A stretch of DNA of 64,000 nucleotides from Dermacentor variabilis. Taxonomy: Eukaryota > Arthropoda > Arachnida > Ixodida > Ixodidae. Below, one piece after another: positions 56,201-64,000 of the stretch. Location of the stretch: the NCBI RefSeq assembly GCF_050947875.1, contig NC_134570.1, positions 203,249,750 through 203,313,749 of the forward strand, read 5' to 3'. The position numbers and the translations under genes are program-made. Numbering within the stretch: position 1 is the first letter of the stretch; each line of letters opens with the position of its first letter. The notes under the pieces were generated by a model. The model did not search any database. It saw nothing but the letters and a program-made list of their open reading frames with translations, and was not told the origin of the DNA.

Positions 56201-59200
56201 TGCTTAATTATACACGCATGCACCCGGTATTTCCTGTCACAGTACGAGCACCAATATGCCTAATATGTGTATCGACAAGCCTTCAGAGCGTTTTTGAATG
56301 TGCCTGTAGCGGTTTGAGCCCTTAAGGGCAGTAAATGACATGCATTTATTTTTTCCAGCTGGCCAATTTTTCGGATGTTCTCACAGCCCCTAGGGAGTTA
56401 AAAAAAAATTGGACGTGAACTGTGAAACTGACCAAGATGTTTCAACCCCTCTTGACATAAAACATAGTTCTGTATCACTCAGGGAATTTTGCAATGGCGC
56501 TCAGAGAAAACCTGGAAAACTCAGGGATCTTGGAAATGTCAACTAGATCAGCCATCTTCCGTTTCGACAGCAAGTCAAACGACGCTGAACCACATAGCCA
56601 GGAACATTTCGACGCAGACAACAAAGACGAATGCAAGGGATTAAGCCGTTTGCAGAACTGCGCTGAATGAGGAGCCAGCGAGCAATCTGGGAGCAATGCA
56701 TGCTCCATTCGTGTTTCAGAGGGTGGCGCGGCATAGAGCTATAAAGTGCAGCCTATTCGTGTTCCGAGAGGTGGACAGGCGACGGGAGAGAGGCATGCAG
56801 AGAAGGCTGGAAAATGAGCGCGTGGCAGCTGTTGGGGGCAGCGGTCCATCGAGCAGCGGCTCGAGTTTTGCATTTTCTTTTTTTTTTTTTCAAGGATTTC
56901 ACATTTCACTGCCTTTCAGCACAGGCTCCCAGCAGCTAGATTTCATCGTTTTAACCAATTATGCACCATCAGAACATTGTAGTAAGTAGGTTTTTTTCAC
57001 CATGGAAAACATGCAAAAGTTCACGGTGCAGCAGCTTCTTATTGTTGTAACCGATACATTGTTAAAACCGGTATCTTTATAAGTGGGTTCGACTGTATAT
57101 CAATTTTTTTTTTTCATCGTTTTAACCAATTATGCACCATCAGAACATTGTAGTAAGTAGGTTTTTTTCACCATGGAAAACATGCAAAAGTTCACGGTGC
57201 AGCAGCTTCTTATTGTTGTAACCGATACATTGTTAAAACCGGTATCTTTATAAGTGGGTTCGACTGTATATCAATTTTTTGCCTAAGAAATTGCCATTGC
57301 AGGTCCCGCTGCTGCTTCTCAATTTGAACTGCACGCACCATAGTGGAGGATTTAACGTCATCTCCATGTGACCACCCGCTATGCCGTTATGTCTTTTGTA
57401 GACTCTTTAGTTAGCTCTGTATATGAAGCATACGCTTGGCAGGTGTAGGTGTTCAGCTTGCGTGAGTCACTCTGTGGCTCTGCTTGGGTTGAGGTTGCCA
57501 GATACGGTCCCTCTGCTGCAGGAGCCGGCAGGGTGGTTCATTGCCACACATTGCCGCCTCGGCCATTGCAACCAGAGAAAAACGATGCCACTCGCAGTGG
57601 TGGGTCGCGGCCACTCTCTAGAGTTGCTGATGTCGCACATAAGAGGTACCACAGTCAACAACAGATGGCACCACTCCAATTTTATATTTTCTTCATTTTC
57701 TCGCCTTCAGAAGCTCTGTTTTCATTAAAATTCGTTATTACAGAAGCATAATCTTTCAATCTAGCTTGACCTAACATTTGCCTTTAATGTCTCTTTAAGG
57801 TGTAGTAAAGTGAATTAAGGTGAGGTAAAGCGAGTGAAGGTGAATTAAAGTGTATTAAGGTGTATTTCACATTCAAACCACATAAGGATACTTAAGTGAC
57901 TGTCACTTTTATTGCTTTTATGGCAGCTAGCTTTCAGGACACACATTACACATTAAAATGTTTAATGTGACACACATTAAAATGTTTCTCGCTATTCACA
58001 AGCTGCACATGGTAAACAAGAAGGGCACAGTGCAAAAAATAAGAGAGCAAACGATAACGTCAGCTCTCCTTCACTGATTGTCTCCTTGAACAACATTCTC
58101 TGCCATGCAACTTTTGAAGACTTGGCCACAGATAGTATTAATCTTATATTCTTAAAAAATTTGCACTGCTAAGACTGTGTCAATCCTTGTGACATCACGC
58201 TCTGCAGTTGCTTGGGGAAGCCATCATAGTGGAAGCAAAATGGAAACAAGGAACAGAAGATGGGACAGCAGCATGTATCACCTGTGCTGTCCGGTCATCA
58301 ATTCTTTCTATTGGCCTTGTTTGCATCACAGTGACTTCCCCAAGTACCTGTCAACTCACCTAACAACAAGATCCTTCAGCACAAACAGTGTGTCTTACAT
58401 GTTTAGTCTCTTCACATTGTTCAGGTTGAGGCAGCTGGACATTGAGTTCATGAAGCGGCTTCACCAGAAGGTCAACATTGTGCCCGTCATTGCCAAGGCT
58501 GACACATTGACCCCCGTCGAAGTTCGACAGATGAAGGACCGAGTGAGTTGGCATGCCTCTGCTTTTGTTTTCATGTTCCTGTGTAGTGCGCGATGCGGTA
58601 GAACAAAATTGTGCAACTACTGTCAGAGGTAGCCTGTGTAGCAGTTGTATTGGAAAGTTGTAACATGTGCATACCTTTCTTCGCCATAAAACCCGATATA
58701 TCATCACATGCCTTTGTTGCAGCAACCACCGGCGAATTTTTTTTGCATTAAGCGAACAGAACTCTGTGATATCGCTTTCAGGCACTACTTGTACAGCTAC
58801 TGTCAGATTTCAACAGAATAAGAAAGGCACATCTATTGCGGCTTAACTAAACAGATGCTGTTAGGAACAGGCGTAAAATACTTTGGAAGGAATTCGTATT
58901 AAGCTAGTACATTCAAGGTGTTTCAATATGAAATCTCCAGCACCCTCCACAGGAGATCCAAAATGGTGCTCAAGGTGTGTTTGGGGCAACTGTGCCGTGC
59001 CGGTGACTGTGCCGGGATAGCTCCTCAAAATCAAGAGCTGTATGGAAGGTAAAATGCTGTTCAAGATGCGTGCATATTCAGAAACAGCAGAATGACAGAA
59101 AGCTTAATGAGCTAATAGAGATTTACAGCTTGAAAGTTTAGCATAGAAAACATGAACTCCACAGAAAGAATTGTTTTTCTTTTTGTTCCTCTTGTGCCTG

Positions 59201-61859
59201 TTTTCTACCCTTAACTTTTCAAACCATAACTCTTTAGGCATCACTTAGTTGGCCTGTGCTGCAGAACTGAATAAAGTGCATGTATTGTTCCAGAGAACTA
59301 AAGCGCAGTCATTGTCAGACATTAAGAAGAACATGAAAGCACATCTATCACGGCTTAACTAAATGTGGGCCATTAGGAGCAAACTTCAAATTTTCTGTGA
59401 GATGGAAAATTTGTGATTTGTTAGAATGTTGCATGTTTGTAATTTTGAGAGAGTGATTGTGGAGAGGAAGATGCGCTATTTTCTGTAGCCCCTTAGGTAC
59501 AAGAAATGTGTCATTACAGATTTCAGCAGAGAAAGTTACTTGGTGCCTAAAGGGGATACAATTAACAGGGTGTTACAAGACTTTTGGAGGGCTATAGGAA
59601 GGAGCCCATGGCTTTGTCATCCAGTGAAAGAACTCTGTCTTGGCCATGTAGATGTTGCAGAAGCTGCTATGGTAGCTTAGTGGCTATGACGTTTATCTGC
59701 TAAACATGAGGTTCAACTTTGGTTCCCAGCCGCCACGGCAACACTGTGATAGGAACAAAATGCAAAAACGCTTGTACATTTATATATAGGTGCACATAAA
59801 GAAAAACCCAAAGAGTCTGATTTACCACCTTCCTGTCCGCAAGAAAATAGGCAGTCTTTGGGTTATCTAGTAAACAATTTTTTTACTGCTACAGAAAATG
59901 TTTGATATTAGAATGTATGGTATCAATTTTAGAAGGAATGTTCTTTCTAATAACATATTTTTTGAAGCAAACATTTATTAACAGTTCTTTGGAAAAGATT
60001 ATTTAATAAAAAAACTTGTACGAGAAAACTCTGTAAAAACATCGATGCTGCTTTACATCAAGAGAACGTAAAAAACTTTCGAAATATTAGAGAGTTTTAG
60101 AATAGGGGCCCCAAACCTTTTGGGGCCCCAAAAATATAGCGTCGAAGCCACTGCGCATGCGCAAGACGCAAACTGCCTTTGGGTTTTGCGTTGGGAACGC
60201 TATTTCACCGATTTAGCGGGAGCCCAAATAGCGGCCCCTAAAGTTTTGCGTCGGCGAACATGGCGGCACCCATCGAAGCAACGGCTCTAACCTAGCACCA
60301 AACTGGGTTCGATTCGCGGCAACGCGTGAAGTTCGCAAGCTAGGAGAAGTGACTGCGGTTATCGCTTTCTCTCAACTAGCGTGTGTTATGAAGACTGACT
60401 CATTAGACGCCGCTGATTTTGAATTCGATTGTGGATTTTATGGCTCGTAGGCCTAACACGGCTAAGCTTGGCTGGTGAAGGCTAGTAAAGTTTTGTTTGC
60501 TCAAAACTAAGCGCAACTAATTGTTTGTTGCTTACAGAATAGCCTCTAAATTGTAATTAAATGCGAATACACGCAAGTCAAAATTATTATTCCTATCATA
60601 AAATGGTATATTTTATTTAATTATTTCTAATAGCTTTTCTTTGACGCCGTAGTGGCGCTGTCAGCGCAAGACGCTATCCGCAAACGTAAAACCCTATTCT
60701 AAAACTCTTCACTCCTACGTGTCCCAACGCTAACACCCGCAAAGCTCTTTGGGGCCCCAAACTATTGGGGCCCCTATTCTAAAACTCCCTAATCATTTTG
60801 CACGAAAAGGCTATATGCAACATTCGTGCAAATATAAGCTTTCTGTCTGTAGAAGTTCTTTATATAGGAAGGAGAATGTTAGCCCCAGTGGCTATTGTGC
60901 TCGTGCGGCGCGACACTAACGGACTGCCGTGCAACACTGCAGAGCGCAATAATTACGCAGTGCTGAGGTCCACACTCCTGGCTGCCTTCTTGTGCAAAAC
61001 TACACTCCTTGCCCCTTGCACCGCCACTGGCAAGTGGTCCTTCTCAAGTGACGTTGACACCCTGCAGATAATAACTGTGACTTTTAGAACACACCGGATA
61101 CCTTCAGATCTAAGCACGACAGTGAGAAAACGGTTCAGAGTCGAAAAAAACCTTTTGGCGGATACCTGTTGACGTTCTGGGGCTATTTGACACACATTCG
61201 CCTTCCTAGCTGAAGTCCGAGGGATCAAAATCATCTTCCGAGTCTGTGCTGCTACCACTATCAAAAAATTATGATGTAGACTCACCGTAGTGCGTCAAAA
61301 TTTGCCAATTCTGAAGGGCATCCGCGCGCGACGTTGACACCATGTTGGAAGCTACGAGCACTTGTCACGCCCAGCTATAAGGCACTCTAAAAATACCCCC
61401 CCCCCCCCCCACAGTAAAAAAAAAAAAAACGAAAATGACACTAGAAAAACAGTTCCCCTTTTATATGCTAGATGATGCTATCTGCCCGAAAGCAACCCCA
61501 AGTGTGGCAAAATTTGTAGCTGAAACCATCGATAACGGGCTATCAATGGGTGTAGGTGCGGACAGGAAAGCGTTCATGAGGAGCCTTCCACTGAGCTATC
61601 TGTCATAGGTTTGAGATCAATCAATAGCTGTTGCAGGCAGTATTGCTATGCTCTGAATGTGATAAATATTGAGATGCTAAGCTGATTGTGACAGCATAGG
61701 GTGAAGTCAATCACCTCTGGATTTTTACGGTGCCTGAATGACCTGCACTGTACGCAGATATTACGGGAACTTGAGGAGCATCAAGTGACTGTCTACCAGT
61801 TGCCAGAGTGTGACAGCGACGAGGACGACGATATCAAGCTGCAAGACAGAGAACTGAAG
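43670..61859 (+). CDS. Septin GTPase (SEPT4/5-like, Drosophila Sep4-like), partial gene of six exons
   Basis: Septins are membrane-associated GTP-binding proteins that form hetero-oligomeric filaments in cytokinesis and cortical organisation. The exons 43670-43754, 43888-43974, 45990-46113, 54792-54926, 58425-58542 and 61758-61859 have AG/GT splice borders with compatible phases and give 217 codons without a stop. Seen in order: a [12 protein letters not shown] segment with the polybasic region (5-20), P-loop GESGLGKST (29-37), DTPG (86-89), the septin signature [20 protein letters not shown] and AKAD (167-170). The last exon reads [20 protein letters not shown], typical of the SEPT4/5 group. 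N-terminal exons, the end of the G domain, the septin-unique element and the coiled coil are not found; they lie outside or were missed. Introns of 133 to 8,678 bp are filled with transposons. Paralogue assignment is from recalled family patterns. Confidence 0.92.
43888..43974 (+). CDS. Septin exon B (P-loop)
   Basis: After TTCGCCAG the exon completes the Gly codon and encodes [20 protein letters not shown], ending at GAAG|GTATGA. The P-loop codon is split by the intron 43755-43887. Confidence 0.95.
43975..45989 (+). other. Septin intron, no gene recognised
   Basis: Contains a poly-C run at 44045-44056 and a poly-T run at 44806-44821. No motif-bearing frame was found. Confidence 0.5.
45990..46113 (+). 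CDS. Septin exon C (switch region and DTPG)
   Basis: After GTCTACAG the exon encodes [20 protein letters not shown] and [16 protein letters not shown], ending at GAGAG|GTACGT (phase 2). Confidence 0.95.
47090..47345 (+). promoter_or_regulatory. tRNA-like head of RTE copy (box B)
   Basis: GCGTGGTTCAAATCCCGGTG gives a strong pol III box B. The rest parallels 15465-15200 minus, up to CAGCAGCTGTGAAGAAACTG. Confidence 0.55.
47347..48354 (+). pseudogene. RTE endonuclease remnant
   Basis: [20 protein letters not shown] (first catalytic Asn segment), [24 protein letters not shown], then a break. After it, 47701-48354 carries [50 protein letters not shown] and [10 protein letters not shown]. In GNFNA the catalytic Asp of GDFNA is Asn. 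The SDH end block is intact. An in-frame stop lies near 47590. Confidence 0.8.
48396..50211 (+). pseudogene. RTE reverse transcriptase remnant
   Basis: The frame 48396-48755 is the linker. 48792-49229 carries [36 protein letters not shown] and [12 protein letters not shown] (motif A). Motif B ([16 protein letters not shown]) is near 49371-49418. [17 protein letters not shown] (FADD box) is near 49458-49510. A short deletion removed the segment before GEYLSNLRF. The C-terminal RTE region [20 protein letters not shown] and [19 protein letters not shown] follow, in frames changing at 49260, 49637 and 49945. Confidence 0.85.
50215..50250 (+). repeat. (ATG)n tail of RTE copy
   Basis: About eleven ATG/GAT units directly after the RTE 3' end; a typical RTE microsatellite tail. 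Confidence 0.85.
50720..51525. mobile_element. CAGTC-ended MITE, mariner-like
   Basis: The left end CAGTCAAATTTCGTTACAAC and the right end, read inward, CAGTCTACGCTCATTACAAT match at 19 of 26 bases. The flanking dinucleotide is TG on both sides (TA decayed, or another target). Frames on both strands (50946-51269, 50723-51259) show no transposase. Confidence 0.55.
51526..54791 (+). other. Septin intron part with fragmentary repeats
   Basis: TTAACGAGATTTTACTATAG near 52481-52500 and ACAGTTGAAACCCCTTATAA at 52809-52828 resemble mariner-like element ends. A CCTTGAAA-rich segment at 52620-52700 resembles a widespread repeat. Long T runs occur at 53406-53419 and 54064-54079. The rest is plain AT-rich intron without recognised exon. 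Confidence 0.45.
54792..54926 (+). CDS. Septin exon D (septin signature)
   Basis: After TATATGCAG the exon encodes [20 protein letters not shown], then [18 protein letters not shown], and ends IPPWGH plus GG at the donor GTGCGT. Confidence 0.95.
54927..55110 (+). other. Septin intron, nothing recognised
   Basis: Short AT-rich intron stretch. Confidence 0.5.
55111..55260 (-). mobile_element. tRNA-derived SINE fragment, minus strand
   Basis: The minus strand reads GCCATGGCGTCTAGGAAGCG (box A-like), then CCTGGGCTCGATTCCCACTC (a good box B), then CAGACCAAAATTTGCC. A tRNA-like head with a short body. It causes the spurious 119-codon plus-strand frame 55114-55473. Confidence 0.6.
55433..56545. 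repeat. Dispersed repeat rich in CTCAGGGA / GGAAAACT
   Basis: It begins GTGTCTACCAACCGGGAAAA and ends near AAAACCTGGAAAACTCAGGG at about 56507-56526, with CTCAGGGAAAACTCTGGG-type motifs at both edges. The edges look like related, imperfect repeats; the class is unknown. The interior (55640-56440) has no recognised gene. Confidence 0.4.
56546..56940 (+). other. Septin intron, nothing recognised
   Basis: Only a poly-T run near 56878-56890 and short frames without motif. Confidence 0.45.
56941..57281 (+). repeat. Perfect 171-bp tandem duplication
   Basis: TTTCATCGTTTTAACCAATT starts at 56941 and again at 57112. The two units read identically through GGGTTCGACTGTATATCAAT, except for the length of the closing T run. 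The unit ends with a mariner-like terminus (read inward: CAGTCGAACCCACTTATAAA). The duplication is either very recent or an assembly duplication. Confidence 0.85.
57282..57785 (+). other. Septin intron, nothing recognised
   Basis: Overlapping frames 57423-57728 and 57449-57751 have no motif or homology I recognise. Confidence 0.45.
57790..57872 (+). repeat. Short minisatellite, 10-11-bp units
   Basis: Variants of AAGGTGTAGTA / AAGTGAATTA / AAGGTGAGGTA are repeated about eight times. Confidence 0.65.
57873..58424 (+). other. Septin intron, nothing recognised
   Basis: Contains a near repeat of CACACATTA(CA)ATTAAAATGTTT at about 57940-57985. The pyrimidine-rich end at 58400-58424 is the acceptor of exon E. 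Confidence 0.45.
58425..58542 (+). CDS. Septin exon E (AKAD)
   Basis: After TTGTTCAG the exon encodes [20 protein letters not shown] and [19 protein letters not shown], ending at CGA|GTGAGT in phase 0. Confidence 0.95.
58543..59660 (+). other. Septin intron with a diverged local duplication
   Basis: GTCAGATTTCAACAGAATAA with GGCACATCTATTGCGGCTTA at 58803-58850 is echoed at 59316-59360 (AAAGCACATCTATCACGGCT), followed in both by TTAACTAAA and ATTAGGA/GTTAGGA. An old duplication or two copies of one repeat. Confidence 0.4.
59665..59850 (+). mobile_element. tRNA-derived SINE, tick-type, plus strand
   Basis: GGTAGCTTAGTGGCTATGAC (box A TAGCTTAGTGG) opens the tRNA-like head; the box B region is decayed (GGTTCAACTTTGGTTCCCAG). 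The body reads AAATGCAAAAACGCTTGTAC and TAGGTGCACATAAAGAAAAA, matching the body of the SINE on the minus strand at 19505-19740. From memory this is the abundant ixodid SINE type. Bases 59851-60087 after it are plain AT-rich intron. Confidence 0.7.
60090..60789. mobile_element. GGGGCCCC-ended MITE, 700 bp
   Basis: The left end GAGAGTTTTAGAATAGGGGC and the right end, read inward, GGGAGTTTTAGAATAGGGGC match at 22 of 23 bases including CCC. TA flanks both sides (60088-60089, 60790-60791). Each end carries GGGGCCCC twice, about 20 bp apart. The interior has a GCGCATGCGC palindrome near 60153-60162 and short frames (for example at 60260, ATGGCGGCACCC) without recognisable domain. Confidence 0.8.
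60792..61757 (+). other. Septin intron, no gene recognised
   Basis: The frame 60798-61172 (124 codons, plus) and the opposite 61285-60953 have no recognised motif. A poly-C run at 61396-61411 is followed by a poly-A run. Confidence 0.45.
61758..61859 (+). CDS. Septin exon F
   Basis: After TGTACGCAG the exon encodes [20 protein letters not shown] and [14 protein letters not shown], ending AAG|GTCTGT. The donor is weaker than the others. The next exon (usually S-x-PFAV...) was not found before position 64000. Confidence 0.9.
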
Positions 61860-61906
61860 GTCTGTGCCTGTGACAATACATTACACTGCGCCCTCGCTAA
61901 CATGTA

Positions 61907-62749
61907 CAGTGAATCCCACTTGTAACAGCATTCGTAGCAAGAAAATTCTTTATAACCAATACTCATTACATCTGTGCTGACTTGAGCTAGCAAAATGTAT
62001 TTATTTTGATTTTAAATCACTAAATGAAGTTCTACATTCAGCATAATGCAAGGAAAATAGTCTCAAATCAGTATGTCATTCCATGTCTGGTGGCCCCCAA
62101 TGGTCATTGTGTGTCAATGGTCAAATAGCTTTTCGTGTAAGCCAACAGCAGTCTTTAGAACTGCATAAAATTGCGTGCCGAATTTTAGAGCATGCTCATG
62201 CGATCATCAAGCTTGTGCATGCTAAGAGGGATGACTGATGTCCACATTCACAAAACATATGATGGATCACCAAGCTTGAATACAATTGCTGTCAACGCAA
62301 TCATAGATGGCGACTACGCAGTTTAGAAGGAACGCGGCCGATACCTGCATTGAATCAAAATGAAACTATGGCTTGCCACAACTTCTGTGGGCATAACTGT
62401 GGTGGTTATCAACGCGATCATGCATTGTGGCTATGGCGTTATGAAGGCACGTGGCCGATGCAGTACCCGTCACAGGGGTAAACGCTAGAATGAATAAAGG
62501 CTTTAAAGGCACAATTTCCTCTGACGACTTTGGCGATGCCGACTGCACCGCTTTGTTTTGGTTCGGCGCTAGCGTTGGTTCTCGCTCGTTTGCGGCACTC
62601 TGCATTTGCCAAGCTCTGAGAGCTGTCCGAATTAACCGGTGTGAGGCCTATTACATCCGGCCTATTCCATATACTTGCCAAGACCAGAAAACGAGTCTTA
62701 GTTGTCCGATTTTCTGAGTTAACGAAGGTTAAATAATGAGGTTTTACTG
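61907..62749. mobile_element. CAGT-ended MITE, mariner-like, in septin intron
   Basis: The left end reads CAGTGAATCCCACTTGTAAC; the right end, read inward, CAGTAAAACCTCATTATTTA. TA flanks both ends (61905-61906, 62750-62751). The ends match only moderately, so it is old. It lies 47 bp after septin exon F. The frames inside (62366-62605 minus and 62451-62717 plus) are unrecognised. Confidence 0.55.
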
Positions 62750-62751
62750 TA

Positions 62752-64000
62752 TTACTCCCACTGCTATTGCTTTGTCTTCCATTTGAGATTTGACGGTGAG
62801 CTGCCCAATTTTAATGCAAAGCTTTCTTTTTGGCCAACTACCCCAGGTTTTGTGTCATTCTGTGCTATATTGCAGATTAGGGCTTTGTAGAAGTGAAAAA
62901 AATACAAACATGAGAACAGCAGTGAAAAAGAAAACATTTCCAGATGTTTGGGAGACGCTTGGGTGAGAAACAAGGGACAGTGGTGCTGTGTGTTGGGGAG
63001 GGAAATGCGATGAATTGTGTTACATTGTTATAGGATTTGCAGTTTGATATGCATGTCAATGGACGACAGTATTTAAAGCAAAGCTTCTTTTGCCCACTGC
63101 GCATCTCTCATCGGGATGTGCAGTCCAGTCTGTGTCCTTTACCAGGGTGCACCTAAAGCATGGGTTCTCAAAGTGAGTTCCGTGGAACTCGGGGGTTTCA
63201 CAGGCCCCTCCTCGGGCTTCCATGAGCTACTGATAAATTTTCCCTGGTTCCGCACTCGCCAAGTAGCTAAGACGGTGAACACAAAGTGCACTCGGTGCAA
63301 GGAAGTTCAATTACCCATGCCTGAGTGTCAAAAAGCACATCACAGTGAAATGCACGAACTGCGCCATAAATTCACCAGCAGCTTGTAGCCACCCAGCCCC
63401 CAAAAACGAGCAGCATGCCTAAGCTCTTGGACTTAAATCTTATAGAGGCCTTAACTTACCACCAGGGGCATTTCTCCTGGAGATAGGTGCCATTAGCGTG
63501 TGCTGACTTTGCACTGACGTATATATCGAAGGATTAAAAAAAAAAAGAAATGCACGAACCAGCACAACCCAGTTGGTTCTAGTACAGTAGCTTGGCAAGT
63601 ATGGAGCACCATCAATGCACGACACAAAAGAGCAAGAACGGCACCAGCGTCCAGCCAAAATGAAGTGGTGGTCATCACCATCGTCATCAGCGGAAATTAT
63701 ACAAGATACATGGCTGACATCAACACCGGAACGCTTCATGCCTCATTGTGCTCTTAAAGCTTTTATTCTTGCAGTTATCACCACACATAACACCGTGTTG
63801 GCAGCTGGCTGCGTGCCTTCATAAGTGCTTCATAAGTTGATAGCCACGACGGTTTCGTCTGTAACGGTTGCGGCAAACAGTAATTTCATTTTGACTTGGT
63901 GCGCACATTGGCCACATGCCTTAAAAACTGCATAGTCGCCATGCATGATCAACTAAGAAGCGACGCAGCTTTCGCATCACGAAAAATGGCCGAAAAGTCT
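62752..64000 (+). other. Presumed septin intron to window end, no exon recognised
   Basis: I searched for the expected remaining septin G-domain end and coiled coil and found none. Frames 63116-63388 and 63440-63739 carry no motif. Confidence 0.45.

Noticed and set aside
52809..57095. One large mariner-like element between the ends at 52809 and 57095
   Set aside because: It would contain septin exon D; the two ends are more likely separate fragments.
59665..59760. Functional tRNA gene
   Set aside because: Box B is decayed, a cloverleaf cannot be completed, and a SINE body follows.
60798..61172. 124-codon plus-strand frame in septin intron
   Set aside because: No motif, equal-quality frame on the other strand, not flanked by convincing splice sites.

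Overview
The window looks like nuclear DNA of a metazoan, most likely a hard (metastriate) tick. It is intron-rich and packed with transposable elements. It carries tRNA-derived SINEs of a type I recall from ixodid ticks, RTE elements with (ATG)n tails, LINEs with (CCAT)n tails, Ty3/gypsy remnants and many short terminal-inverted-repeat (TIR) elements. No bacterial-style operon, rRNA gene, CRISPR array or confident tRNA gene was seen. The species call is inference.

Layout. 1-6540: two decayed Ty3/gypsy retrotransposons, the first with its 3' LTR at 4419-4707. 6608-8608: a nest of DNA transposons whose ends read CATAGAG...CTCTATG and make 8-bp target duplications. 8877-15470: a minus-strand RTE retrotransposon interrupted by a TTAA-flanked, THAP-encoding Kolobok-like transposon (9076-11702). 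16977-19466: a minus-strand LINE with one uninterrupted 768-codon RT-RNase H frame. 21005-24760: a minus-strand CR1-like LINE; a truncated + strand relative lies at 28381-29257. 24899-33100: several hairpins, a diverged transposon fragment and a THAP-domain exon.

The outstanding feature is a near-perfect palindrome at 34045-42915. Its two arms are about 4.43 kb, with no length difference, only two substitutions noticed, and about 5 unpaired bases at the centre. It ends at CATAG...CTATG termini and, with a 23-bp terminal remnant on the right, is flanked by a perfect 8-bp direct repeat TTATGGTG (34037-34044 and 42939-42946). That argues for one transposed inverted-dimer element rather than a random fold-back artefact. 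Transcribed through, it would make a multi-kilobase hairpin RNA.

The only recognisable conserved host gene is a septin on the + strand, starting about 0.7 kb right of the palindrome. Six exons with canonical splice sites (43670-61859) give 217 contiguous codons: polybasic segment, P-loop, DTPG and AKAD motifs. The first exons and the C-terminal part are not found here. Its introns hold a mariner/pogo-like element carrying a second RTE copy, further MITEs, two SINEs and a perfect 171-bp tandem duplication. The RTE copy at 47090-50250 preserves the empty TTAA site for the Kolobok-like insertion in the other RTE copy.
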